Positions 10,376 through 18,851 of a stretch of 64,000 nucleotides of DNA are shown here, one piece after another. Numbering within the stretch: position 1 is the stretch's first letter; each line of letters begins with the position of its first letter. The translations under genes and the position numbers were made by a program. The DNA is from Rhizobium sp. BT04. Its GTDB lineage: Bacteria; Pseudomonadota; Alphaproteobacteria; Rhizobiales; Rhizobiaceae. The notes under the pieces are model-generated. The model worked only from the letters and a program-made list of their open reading frames with translations. It had not been told where the DNA came from and made no database searches. Location: positions 3,962,501 through 4,026,500 of the forward strand of contig NZ_CP125652.1 of assembly GCF_030053135.1 (NCBI RefSeq). The letters are read 5' to 3'.

Positions 10376-10724
10376 GCAATTCCACCAAAATTGCGGGAGC
10401 GATTTTGCGTCCGGTCGGCGCTAGTTAAGACCCTTCACCAACCCCTCCCCGCAAGGGGGAGGGGCTGCTGTTTGGCGTCCGTCGAGTTTCTTTCCTGACG
10501 ACGCAACATGTGGTGGCGCATTTTGATGGCAGGACCCCGCTGCGGGTTGTCCCTTTGGGGAGGTCTTTCTCCCGGCGGGTTTTCGCGTACGACCGCCAAA
10601 GGCGGCACGCTTTCATTTAGCGCCCTTCGTGTCTCCGTGGTTAACATTGGCGTAACGAGATCCGGATAAATCTAGCCACCGCCGCCCTCCGCGGCTTTGT
10701 TTTTGCGTTTTCTGGAGTGCGAAC
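10376..10724. other. Intergenic region with repeat debris
   Basis: 349 bases. It starts with a degenerate copy of the short dyad repeat (10371-10412), then a GC-rich hairpin CCCCTCCCC/GGGGGAGGGG around a GCAA loop (10442-10464) that looks like a fragment of a RIME-type element. A longer stretch (10480-10660) shows nothing recognisable. The mipA-like promoter probably lies in the last 100 bases. Confidence 0.5.
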
Positions 10725-11537
10725 GTGTTTCATCGATCAGTCGTATCGATCTCTTTGGCTATTGCCCTTTCATTCCCAGTTTTGGCGTCGGCGCAGGAAA
10801 GCGGCCAGCCCTTCTGGTCCGGCGACTGGTATCTGAGCGTCGGCGTCGCCGGCTTCTCCGCCCCGAAATTCGAGGGCTCGTCGCACAATGAATTCAAGTT
10901 CAGCCCGTTGATCTCGGTCGGCCGCCAGGGCGCCGGGCCGCGATTTTCCTCGCGCAACGACAATCCCTCCTTCGCCCTCATCGACAAGGGCGCCTTCCGC
11001 GCCGGCATCGTCGGCAAATTCGTGCCGTCGCGCGATGGCGGCGACGACCGTGACTTGAAGGGCTTGAGGAAGGTCAAATGGGGGGCGGAAGCCGGCGGCT
11101 TCGTCGAGGTCTACCCCACAGATTTCCTGCGCGCCCGCGCCGAAGTCCGCCAGGGCATCCGCTCTCATGACGGCGTTGTCGCCGATCTCGCGGTCGATGC
11201 CTTTACCGATATCGCGCCCAACCTGCAATTGTCAGGCGGTCCGCGCGCGACCTTCGCCACCGCAGGCTATTACGACGCCTATTACGGCGTCAGCGCCAAG
11301 CACGCGGCGGCAAGCGGTCTTGATCCCTATAAGCCCTCGTCGGGCATCCAGTCCTATGGCGCGGGAACGGCCATCACCTGGAAGGCGACCGAAAACCTCT
11401 CGGCAAGCTCCTTCCTCGAATATAAGCGGCTGGCGGGGCCTGCCGCCGACAGCAGCCTGGTGCGCGACCGCGGTTCGAAGAATCAGGTCCTGATCGGTGT
11501 CTCGGCCACCTACAAGTTCAATTTCTCACTGCAGTGA
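10725..11537 (+). CDS. MipA/OmpV family outer membrane protein
   Basis: 270 residues from the GTG at 10725 with TGGAG at 10713-10717. A signal peptide spans about 1-24 (hydrophobic core VVSISLAIALSFPVLASA). The mature protein starts near QESGQPFWSGDWYLSVGVAG and alternates short hydrophobic strands with polar turns, closing with a terminal aromatic-type strand VLIGVSATYKFNFSL, all typical of a small outer-membrane beta-barrel. MipA proteins of E. coli scaffold murein enzymes; in alphaproteobacteria the role is mostly unknown. The neighbours give no functional hint. Confidence 0.85.
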   Translation: MFHRSVVSISLAIALSFPVLASAQESGQPFWSGDWYLSVGVAGFSAPKFEGSSHNEFKFSPLISVGRQGAGPRFSSRNDNPSFALIDKGAFRAGIVGKFVPSRDGGDDRDLKGLRKVKWGAEAGGFVEVYPTDFLRARAEVRQGIRSHDGVVADLAVDAFTDIAPNLQLSGGPRATFATAGYYDAYYGVSAKHAAASGLDPYKPSSGIQSYGAGTAITWKATENLSASSFLEYKRLAGPAADSSLVRDRGSKNQVLIGVSATYKFNFSLQ

Positions 11538-11689
11538 TGGCCGGCGCCCACGCGTTTTTTTCAAATGTGCGGGCGCCATAATGCCTTGAACTACCAGAGA
11601 TTTTATCCTTGAATCGGTTCGGGTCCGGCAAATGATGCGAGGGACGGTGCTATGATCGCTTCTTGACCGGATCGGCGGCCCGCCGCTAG

Positions 11690-12658
11690 ATGAGCGGCAT
11701 GGAAGATACCGACCACTTCAACGATCGCGTCTCCGACGCGCCTTCCAATAACTGGGTCTACCGGATCCTGCCGCCATGGCTCTGGCCCTATGCGCAGCTG
11801 GCGCGCTGGGATCGCCCGATCGGCTGGCAATTGCTGATGTGGCCATGTTTCTGGTCGGCGACACTCGCCGCCAATGCGGCGATCGACCAAGGGCTCTATT
11901 CCGGCAGCCTGCTGGTGTCTCACCTTTTCCTTTATTTCATCGGCTCGGTCGCCATGCGCGGCGCCGGCTGCACCTATAATGATCTCGTCGACCACGAGAT
12001 CGACATGGAAGTGGCCCGCACCCGTTCGCGCCCGCTCCCTTCCGGCCGCGTCACGCGCGCCCGCGCAAAAATCTTCATCGGTCTGCAGGCGCTGGTCGGT
12101 CTCTTCGTGCTCTTGCAGTTCAACTGGCTCACCGTCTTCTTGGGCTTGCTCTCGCTCGCCATCGTGGCCTTTTATCCCTACGCCAAACGCTTCACCGACT
12201 GGCCGCAATTCTATCTCGGCCTTGCTTTCTCCTGGGGTGCGCTGATGGGCTGGGCCGGCATTTTGGGCGGGCTTTCCTTCGCCGCCATCCTGCTCTATGC
12301 CGCCTCCGTCGCCTGGACGATCGGTTACGACACCATCTACGCCCATCAGGACAAGGAGGATGACGAGCTGATCGGTGTCCGTTCGACCGCGCGGCTGTTC
12401 GGCGACAGGACGAGGGTTTGGCTGATCGGCCTTTATGGGCTGACGCTGGTGCTGATGTTTATCGCTTTCGCGCTCGCCGGCGCCAATCTCATCGCTTTCC
12501 TGGCCTTGCTCGGTGCGGCCGGCATGTTCGCCTGGCAGATCGTCCGGCTCGATATCAACGATGCCGACCAGTGCCTGGCGCTGTTCAAATCGAACAACCG
12601 CGTCGGCCTGATCATCTTCTTCGGCCTCTTCGTCTCCCTGCTGTTTGCCATTCCCTGA
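11690..12658 (+). CDS. ubiA: 4-hydroxybenzoate octaprenyltransferase
   Basis: 322 residues, a polytopic membrane prenyltransferase attaching the polyprenyl tail to 4-hydroxybenzoate in ubiquinone synthesis. The two Asp-rich Mg/diphosphate motifs are visible: NDLVDHEIDMEVARTRSRPL and the later GYDTIYAHQDKEDDELIG. The opening ARWDRPIGWQLLMWPCFWS is typical of UbiA. About eight or nine hydrophobic segments follow. The ATG at 11690 is used; 11699 is an alternative. It is convergent with the dehydratase gene, with a small CCTGTC/GACAGG hairpin at 12699-12714 between them. Confidence 0.95.
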   Translation: MSGMEDTDHFNDRVSDAPSNNWVYRILPPWLWPYAQLARWDRPIGWQLLMWPCFWSATLAANAAIDQGLYSGSLLVSHLFLYFIGSVAMRGAGCTYNDLVDHEIDMEVARTRSRPLPSGRVTRARAKIFIGLQALVGLFVLLQFNWLTVFLGLLSLAIVAFYPYAKRFTDWPQFYLGLAFSWGALMGWAGILGGLSFAAILLYAASVAWTIGYDTIYAHQDKEDDELIGVRSTARLFGDRTRVWLIGLYGLTLVLMFIAFALAGANLIAFLALLGAAGMFAWQIVRLDINDADQCLALFKSNNRVGLIIFFGLFVSLLFAIP

Positions 12659-12723
12659 TTGGGACGCTAAGCCCGGCGCGGGCGCCAGCCCTCGCGCGCC
12701 TGTCCTCAGACAGGAGGATTGGT

Positions 12724-13701
12724 CTAGCACGCATTCGTGTCGTCCTTTGCGGCAGATGGAAGCCATGCCTTGATCTGTTGATCCGTTAGGTTAGCACCAC
12801 ACAGCACAGTCGCTACACGGCAGCCTTTCAGGGCAGATGCCTGCGCAAGAATAGCTGCGAGCCCCGCCGCTCCGGCTGGTTCGACGAGACGCTTCCATGT
12901 GTCATGAGCAAACCGCATTGCATCCAGAATCTGATCGTCATCCACGAGAACGACGTCGTCGATCGTGTCTTGAAGCCAGTCGACGGCCGACGGGACGGGA
13001 ATCCGGACGGCAATTCCATCGGCAATCGTGCGTGCCTCCGGCGTCGAGATCGCCTCACCCGCATTGTAGGAGAGAGCCATGCAAGGCGCACCCTTTGCGG
13101 CGACGGCGACGACCCTTGTTCGCGGTGAACGTGATTTGAACCAGCATCCCACTCCGGCCGCCAGAGCACCGTTGCCAAGCGGAATGAAAACGGTGTCGAT
13201 ATCGTCGACCTCTTCAGTCAGCTCCGCCGCAATCGTTCCTGCCCCTTCCGCAATGGCTGCGCTCGCTCCGTCTTCGACGAACTGCAGCTTCCGTTCGACG
13301 GCGTAGATTTTGGCTGCCTCCTTTGCAGCGTCAAAATCTTCTCCGGCGAGAAAGACCTCCGCCCCAAACCTGCGCATGGCTTCGATCTTCAGCGGATTGG
13401 CGTTGATACTGGCGAACACGACCAGAGATCGCCCATGCCGTGCGGCATTATAAGCAAGCCCCTGACCGAAGTTCCCGGCTGATGCGGTGACCAGAGGAGT
13501 TCTTTCACCAGCGACGTCGGCGAGAAAATACCCCGTCCCACGCCCCTTGAAGCTGCGGATCGGATTTTCCGTTTCGTCCTTGGCGACGAGCGACAGCGCG
13601 AGCCTATCGGAACGCAACAGATTGGTGTTGAGGAAAATCGGATCGATTTTCTTGCGGGCATCGTCGATTTTGGCGGCTAAAAGAGGTGCTTGTTGTGTCA
13701 T
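12724..13701 (-). CDS. Threonine/serine dehydratase-like PLP enzyme
   Basis: 325 residues of the tryptophan-synthase-beta-like PLP fold. The Schiff-base lysine is in NPIRSFKGRGTGYF, and the glycine-rich phosphate-binding loop in FIPLGNGALAAGVG. VTASAGNFGQGLAYNAARHG is the substrate-binding SxGN-type loop. The protein lacks the C-terminal ACT-like regulatory domain of biosynthetic IlvA, so a catabolic amino-acid dehydratase or racemase is more likely. It is divergent from an Lrp/AsnC gene 88 bases away, which suggests local control by an amino-acid effector (inference). Confidence 0.85.
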   Translation of the reverse strand: MTQQAPLLAAKIDDARKKIDPIFLNTNLLRSDRLALSLVAKDETENPIRSFKGRGTGYFLADVAGERTPLVTASAGNFGQGLAYNAARHGRSLVVFASINANPLKIEAMRRFGAEVFLAGEDFDAAKEAAKIYAVERKLQFVEDGASAAIAEGAGTIAAELTEEVDDIDTVFIPLGNGALAAGVGCWFKSRSPRTRVVAVAAKGAPCMALSYNAGEAISTPEARTIADGIAVRIPVPSAVDWLQDTIDDVVLVDDDQILDAMRFAHDTWKRLVEPAGAAGLAAILAQASALKGCRVATVLCGANLTDQQIKAWLPSAAKDDTNAC

Positions 13702-13755
13702 GGAGAGATGTTATGAATTTTCGACGCGGAAAAACCGCGCCAACGGAAAAAAATA

Positions 13756-13768
13756 GCGGATTCTCCGC
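13756..13768. promoter_or_regulatory. Candidate Lrp-type operator in divergent promoter
   Basis: Perfect dyad GCGGA-TTC-TCCGC at 13756-13768, followed by a looser dyad GCATAA...TTATAC (about 13767-13787), in the 88-bp gap between the dehydratase and its divergent Lrp/AsnC regulator. The location fits autoregulation plus control of the enzyme; binding is inferred. Confidence 0.45.
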
Positions 13769-13789
13769 ATAAAATCTGGATTATACGCA

Positions 13790-14251
13790 GTGGACGATAT
13801 TGATCGAACTATTCTGTCAATGCTGCAGGAGAATGCCGACATTCCCGGCAAGGTCATTGCTGATGTGGTGAATCTCTCACCCTCCGCCGTCGAACGCCGC
13901 ATCAGCAAACTGAAGCAAGATGGGATCATCGAGAAGATCGTGGCGGTGGTCAGTCCGAAAGCCGTCGATCGCACCTTGTCCGTTTTGGTTGAGCTTGAAA
14001 TCCAGAACGAACATCGACACACGCTGGAGCAATTCCAGCGATGGTTGGACCGTGCGCCCGAAGTTCAGTCATGCTGGTATGTCACCGGCGATATGGACTA
14101 TGTCCTGCTCGTAGCCGTCCGCAATCTCGAGGAATACAACGCCTTCATTGAGCGGCTTATGGGTGAGCAACAGGCGCTCGTGCGAAAATACAAGAGCCTG
14201 ATCGCACTCAAAACGGTCAAGCACGGATTGGGACTTTCCGTCCTTGAATGA
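13790..14251 (+). CDS. Lrp/AsnC family transcriptional regulator
   Basis: 153 residues starting at a GTG (13790). The N-terminal winged helix-turn-helix (DDIDRTILSMLQENADI... NLSPSAVERRISKLKQDGII) is followed by the RAM/AsnC ligand-binding domain, whose effector loop region reads VTGDMDYVLLVAVRNLEEY. Lrp-family proteins assemble as octamers and respond to amino acids. Placement divergent to an amino-acid dehydratase is the usual arrangement for a local regulator of amino-acid catabolism. No strong Shine-Dalgarno precedes the GTG, so a leaderless or weakly translated start is possible. Confidence 0.92.
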   Translation: MDDIDRTILSMLQENADIPGKVIADVVNLSPSAVERRISKLKQDGIIEKIVAVVSPKAVDRTLSVLVELEIQNEHRHTLEQFQRWLDRAPEVQSCWYVTGDMDYVLLVAVRNLEEYNAFIERLMGEQQALVRKYKSLIALKTVKHGLGLSVLE

Positions 14252-14351
14252 GAGGCTTTTTTACTGGCTACGCAGTGATCCTGTCAAAATTCATCCCGCG
14301 GTGCCAATCGAGATTAAAGCGACAGTTTGCGGCCGAATTCGACAGCGTCGC

Positions 14352-14392
14352 AAAACGGGCATTCTGCGACTGATGAGTGCGCAGAATGCCCG
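14352..14392 (-). terminator. Intrinsic terminator of the DUF6101 gene
   Basis: Perfect 13-bp inverted repeat CGGGCATTCTGCG (14356-14368) and CGCAGAATGCCCG (14380-14392) with an 11-base loop. On the minus strand it is followed by TTTT (complement of AAAA at 14352-14355). It lies between convergent genes and the stem could also slow plus-strand transcription from lrp. Confidence 0.75.
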
Positions 14393-14422
14393 GCAATGAT
14401 GTGTCCGGTGTCGCGATTTCGG

Positions 14423-14989
14423 TCAGTTGCGGGCGATGATTTCCTTGCCCTCGATCTTCATGGCGACGCCCAGCCGGCCGGTGGTGCGGCGCACGAGGAA
14501 GCGCGGACGGCGATTGGCGAAGTAGGAATGACGGCGGCGCGGCTTGAGGTCGCTGGTGCGCAGGCCGCCAATATGGTCTTCGAGCGGACGGGCGACGCCG
14601 TCGGCCTCGACCATCAGCATCGGAATGCGGAAGGCTTCCGACCAGCTGCGCCAGTCGGCGGCGATATCGCTGAGATCATGGGCGACGAGCAACGGAACGC
14701 AGAGCTCGGGATCGGCGTGGTGAAGCTCGAGCGTGACGGTAACTTCACCGTCGCCATGGTCGATGGCGCGGGCGGCGACACCCTTGAAGACGCGCTTCGG
14801 CAGCGCAATCGAAAGCGGCAGGCCACTGGAAGGCAGGACCTTGCGCAGGACCGCGCCGCGTTCGTCGATGGTGATATTGACGTCATCCGAACAATCATGG
14901 ATGGCGTAGCTGACCTGCTGGGGAAAGCGGGACGGATCGAGGCGTAACGTCGTGCCAGCCCAGGCGGGCTTCATTACGGGATTGTTCAT
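14423..14989 (-). CDS. Conserved hypothetical protein, DUF6101-like
   Basis: 188 residues, soluble, without signal peptide or membrane segment. I recognise the general form of the rhizobial DUF6101 family (N-terminal TLRLDPSRFPQQVSYA, a central beta-rich part, a basic segment LKPRRRHSYFANRRPRFLVRRTTGR, and a terminal GKEIIARN), which has no known function. The basic C-terminal third might contact nucleic acid or lipid, but this is a guess. It stands alone with its own terminator downstream. Confidence 0.7.
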   Translation of the reverse strand: MNNPVMKPAWAGTTLRLDPSRFPQQVSYAIHDCSDDVNITIDERGAVLRKVLPSSGLPLSIALPKRVFKGVAARAIDHGDGEVTVTLELHHADPELCVPLLVAHDLSDIAADWRSWSEAFRIPMLMVEADGVARPLEDHIGGLRTSDLKPRRRHSYFANRRPRFLVRRTTGRLGVAMKIEGKEIIARN

Positions 14990-15289
14990 TTCATTCTACC
15001 CTTGTCTTACCTGAGAGCCGATTTCCGGTCTTCTCCTTGGGACTTTTCGTCCTCTATGGCCGACAATAGGGGCCTGCCGTTCCGTACAGCTTAAAAATTG
15101 CGGTTAAGAAAACTTTGCCTCCTCTGATGGTTATCAAAACCGAATCCGGCAGGGTTTCCGGAAGGTGAACGCTGTGGTGTGCGGAAATGATGCATCCTGA
15201 GGTAAGTCTCAGGTAAGCTTTCCGTGGCAAAATGTGCTCACCAGCAGTTCGTCGTTCTTTTAGAGATTTTGCCGAAAAGGGCGCTATTC
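14990..15289. other. Divergent promoter region, DUF6101 and DUF1217 genes
   Basis: 300 bases. AT-richer around 15090-15145 (cttaaaaattgcggttaag). No gene, strong hairpin or known repeat was seen. An in-frame GTG at 15224 could extend the DUF1217 protein by 22 residues, but lacks a ribosome binding site. Confidence 0.5.
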
Positions 15290-18200
15290 ATGATCACGGC
15301 TTCCCTCGCTTATACGATCCTGTCGAAGGATATGACGTCCAGCCTCAACAAGGTTGCGTCTCAGGCGACGGTCAAGAAGGATGCCGAGTACTACGCGGAC
15401 CACATCAACAAGGTCACATCGGTCGACGACTTCCTCGGAGACTACAAGCTCTACAGCTACGCGATGAAGGCCCATGGCCTCGAGGACATGACCTACGCCA
15501 AGGCCCTCATGAAGAAGGTGCTGGAAAGCGATCTCACCGACCCCAACAGCTACGCCAACAAGCTTTCCGATACGCGCTACCGCGAATTCGCCGCCGCCTT
15601 CAATTTCAATGCGCCCGCCAAGGACGTCCAGACGGACGCGCAGGAGGACGATCTCATCGGCCTCTACAAGCAGTCCTTCGTCGATGCCGACAAGGCGGCC
15701 GCCGCCGAGAGCATCTATTACAGCAACAATATCGACAGCGTGCAGACCGTCGACGATCTGGTCAACAACACCCGGCTGCGCACCTATGTGCTGAAGACGT
15801 TCAAGATCGATCCCACCTATGCGTCGAAGGACTTTCTGCGCCAGGTGCTGACGAGCGATCTCAGCGACCCCACGAGCGTCGTCAACACGCAGGGCGGCGA
15901 CAAATACAAGGCGCTTGCCGCCCAGTTCAGCTTCAATGCCGACGGCACCGTCACCGGCACGGCGCAGACCGCCGCGCAGAAGGCCTCGGTCATCGAGTCC
16001 TTCACGCTGAATTCCCAGTCGGTCATCATCGACAATTCGGTCGGTTCGGACGTCTTTTACGTCGGCCAGACGGCAGCGGACTACAACAAGGCCTATTACA
16101 CGGCGAAGATCGGCACGATCACCAATGTCGACGATCTGGTCGCCGACAAACGCCTGACCTCCTATATCACGACGGCCTACAGCATGGGCGCCGACTTCAC
16201 CGCGGCCGCGCTGCGCACGGTGCTGACCGATCCCGGTTATGCCCAGCTGATGGGCTTTACCAATGTCTACAATGCTTTCAACTTCAAGGCTGACGGATCG
16301 ACCTCCAGCACGGCGCGCGTCCAGTCGATCGACCAGGCAAACAAACTGAAATCGGCTGCATCGAGCACGTCCAACTATTATTCCGTAACCTCGCAGTCGA
16401 GCGCCATCACCAATGTCGACGATCTGCTGGCCGATGATGTGCTGGCGCGTTACATCAAGGATGCCTATGGCCTCGGCACGAATTTCAGCAATGCCGACCT
16501 GAAGAATATCCTGACGGATTCGGCCTATGCCGCGGCCCAGGGCCACGCCGATCTCAATGCCGACTTCAACTTCCAGGCGGACGGCTCGATCAACGGTTCG
16601 GCGATCCAGACCGCGGCGCAGCGCAAGTCGACCACCGACAAGTCGGCGGCGAACGCGACGCACTTCAACAGCATGATCGGCAATGTCACCAATGTCGACG
16701 ACATCATGTCCGATCCCGTTGCGGTCAGCTATCTCAGAAACAGCATGCAGATCGCCGACAGCGTTTCCGATGCGACGTTGAGGACTTTCCTCGTCGATCC
16801 CGCGGCGGCCAGCGCCCAGGGCTACAGCGACGTCCACGATCTCTTCAATTTCAAGGCGGACGGATCGGTCGCGACCCTTTACGCCTCGCAGAGCGCCTCA
16901 CAGAGCGCCAGCACCATGGACAAGGCCGACACTGCGGCCGTCTATTACCAGGCGACCATCGCCGGCATCTCCAACGTCGATCAGTTGCTGTCGGACCAGA
17001 AGCTGAACAATTTCGTGCGCAACGCCTACGGCATCCCGTCGACCGTCACCGACGTTGCCCTTCGCGCCATCCTGACTGATCAGAGCGGCACCGGTACCTA
17101 TGCCGACGTCGCCGCCGCCTTCAACTTCAAGGCGGACGGCACGCTCGAGGACGGCATGGCCGCGCAGACGGCCACCCAGATCAGCAGCACGAAATTTACC
17201 GCTTCCGCCCGCACGGACGACTATTCCGCCCGGATGTCGACGATCGCCAATGTCGACGATCTCATCGCCGATGACGCCATCACCAACTTCCTGAAGAGCA
17301 CCTACAACCTTCCGACCGGCATTTCGAACGCTGATCTGAAGAGCATCCTGACCGATGCGACGGCGGCTGCCGCCGCCGGCCATGCCGATCTCAACGCCGA
17401 TTTCAACTTCGCCGCCGATGGATCGCTTCCGGTGATGAGTTCGATCCAGACGGCCGATCAGGCGCAGACCACCAATGACAATTATATGGCGCGTTATGAC
17501 GACGAGCGCGACGAGGCGATCGACGAGGTGGCCACCAACTACACCCGCATGATGGCCGACAGCGGCAGCCTGCTCAACTTCTCGGACATAAAGAGCGTCA
17601 ACGACTTTCTGCGCAGCAATTCGTCGGCCGATTTCACCAAGAGCAACGATGATCTGCCGGATCCCTATCATGTGGCGCTGCAGGCCTTCGGCCTGACGGA
17701 CCAGGAAGTCTCGCGCTCGATGATGCGCAAGATCCTGACGAGCGATGCCTACGACCCGAATGGTTTTATCGCCTCGCTGAAGGACGAACGTATCACCAAC
17801 CTCGCCCGCGCCTTCAACTTCGGTCCCGACGGCAAGGCGGCGTCGCCCCTCCAGGCGCTTCCCGAGGCGACCCTGGCCAAATACGCCACCGACTACAAAG
17901 CGCACGTCACCATGCTGCTGAAGGCCGGGCCGGTGAAGGACAAGGCATCGAAGGACGCGACGACCGAGGTCGACTATTTCGCCAAGGGCATGGCGAAGGT
18001 GAAGTCGCTCGATGATTTCCTGGATGACAGCCGCCTGACGGATCTGGTGCTGAAGGCGAACAATCTCGACCCGAAGGATTACGACAAGGCGACGCTGAAG
18101 AAGATCTTCACGTCCGATCCCGACGACAAGAAGAGCTACCTCAACACCAAGGCCGATGCGCGCTTCAAGGATATCGTCGCCGCCTTCAATTTCGACAAGG

Positions 18201-18619
18201 ACGGCGATCTGACCCGCGCCAAGATCGGCGCCATCCAGAACAAGGCGGCGGAGGATCGTACCCAAAAGCTCTTCGTCCAGCAGACGATGGAAAACCAGCA
18301 GGGCGAAAGCAATGACGGCGTCCGCCTGGCGCTTTATTTCAGCCGCAAGGCCCCGAGCATCACCTCGATCTTTTCGCTCCTCGGCGACAAGGCGCTCTAC
18401 CAGGTCATTACCACAGCCTTCAGCCTACCGTCGCAGATCTCGGGCATGGACGTCGCCAAGCAGGCCGATCTGATCAACCGCTTCGTCAAGCTCGAGGATC
18501 TCCAGGATCCGAAGAAGGTCGACAAGCTGCTGCGCCGGTTCACCGCCATGTACGACGTCCAGAACAGCACCCAGCAATCGCCGGCGCTGCAGATCCTCAC
18601 CGGCGGCGGCACGCAGTAA
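15290..18619 (+). CDS. Giant DUF1217 repeat protein
   Basis: 1109 residues from the ATG at 15290 (AAAAGG at 15275-15280). The protein consists almost entirely of about ten diverged copies of one module of roughly 70-110 residues. Each module has an aromatic/helical start (YYADHI, YYSNNI, YYTAKI), a V-D-D-L/F motif (SVDDFLGD, TVDDLVNN, NVDDLVAD), a helix ending in LKxxLTSD or LRTVLTD, and a closing FNF-x-A-D-G. DUF1217 is known from alphaproteobacteria, sometimes near flagellar genes, with no proven function. There is no signal peptide or transmembrane segment, and only the last module differs strongly (LYFSRKAPSITSIFSLLGDK). Confidence 0.85.
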   Translation: MITASLAYTILSKDMTSSLNKVASQATVKKDAEYYADHINKVTSVDDFLGDYKLYSYAMKAHGLEDMTYAKALMKKVLESDLTDPNSYANKLSDTRYREFAAAFNFNAPAKDVQTDAQEDDLIGLYKQSFVDADKAAAAESIYYSNNIDSVQTVDDLVNNTRLRTYVLKTFKIDPTYASKDFLRQVLTSDLSDPTSVVNTQGGDKYKALAAQFSFNADGTVTGTAQTAAQKASVIESFTLNSQSVIIDNSVGSDVFYVGQTAADYNKAYYTAKIGTITNVDDLVADKRLTSYITTAYSMGADFTAAALRTVLTDPGYAQLMGFTNVYNAFNFKADGSTSSTARVQSIDQANKLKSAASSTSNYYSVTSQSSAITNVDDLLADDVLARYIKDAYGLGTNFSNADLKNILTDSAYAAAQGHADLNADFNFQADGSINGSAIQTAAQRKSTTDKSAANATHFNSMIGNVTNVDDIMSDPVAVSYLRNSMQIADSVSDATLRTFLVDPAAASAQGYSDVHDLFNFKADGSVATLYASQSASQSASTMDKADTAAVYYQATIAGISNVDQLLSDQKLNNFVRNAYGIPSTVTDVALRAILTDQSGTGTYADVAAAFNFKADGTLEDGMAAQTATQISSTKFTASARTDDYSARMSTIANVDDLIADDAITNFLKSTYNLPTGISNADLKSILTDATAAAAAGHADLNADFNFAADGSLPVMSSIQTADQAQTTNDNYMARYDDERDEAIDEVATNYTRMMADSGSLLNFSDIKSVNDFLRSNSSADFTKSNDDLPDPYHVALQAFGLTDQEVSRSMMRKILTSDAYDPNGFIASLKDERITNLARAFNFGPDGKAASPLQALPEATLAKYATDYKAHVTMLLKAGPVKDKASKDATTEVDYFAKGMAKVKSLDDFLDDSRLTDLVLKANNLDPKDYDKATLKKIFTSDPDDKKSYLNTKADARFKDIVAAFNFDKDGDLTRAKIGAIQNKAAEDRTQKLFVQQTMENQQGESNDGVRLALYFSRKAPSITSIFSLLGDKALYQVITTAFSLPSQISGMDVAKQADLINRFVKLEDLQDPKKVDKLLRRFTAMYDVQNSTQQSPALQILTGGGTQ

Positions 18620-18696
18620 AGCTGAGGCAATCCAGCAAAGCGCGCACGGTAGGTTTTTCTCGCGGGACGACAGCTGTCCGCTTCGCGTTAATGGCT

Positions 18697-18820
18697 ACCC
18701 CTCTCCCCGTAAAAACGGGGAGAGGGTACTTGCCCTGCGAGAGCGAGGTGGGAACCGAGAGGGGCGGCACGTCCCTTCGCCCCGCAAGCGGGGAGAAGGT
18801 GCCGGCAGGCGGATGAGGGG
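18697..18820. repeat. RIME1-like intergenic element
   Basis: Two palindromes, CCCCTCTCCCCGT/ACGGGGAGAGGG (18697-18726) and CTTCGCCCCGCAAGCGGGGAG (split around 18775-18797), ending GCCGGCAGGCGGATGAGGGG. It fills the gap between the convergent DUF1217 and FAD-oxidase genes and may fold in either strand's transcript. Confidence 0.75.
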
Positions 18821-18851
18821 CGAACCTCGGCGACCTCGCTGAGCTCCGACC

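Noticed and set aside
11541..11580. GGCGCCC/GGGCGCC dyad after the MipA-like gene as a terminator
   Set aside because: The 21-base loop contains the T-run and no Ts follow the stem, so it is not a standard intrinsic terminator.
15284..18265. Long antisense frames (517 and 455 codons) opposite the DUF1217 gene
   Set aside because: Repetitive only because the sense gene is repetitive; no recognisable domains.
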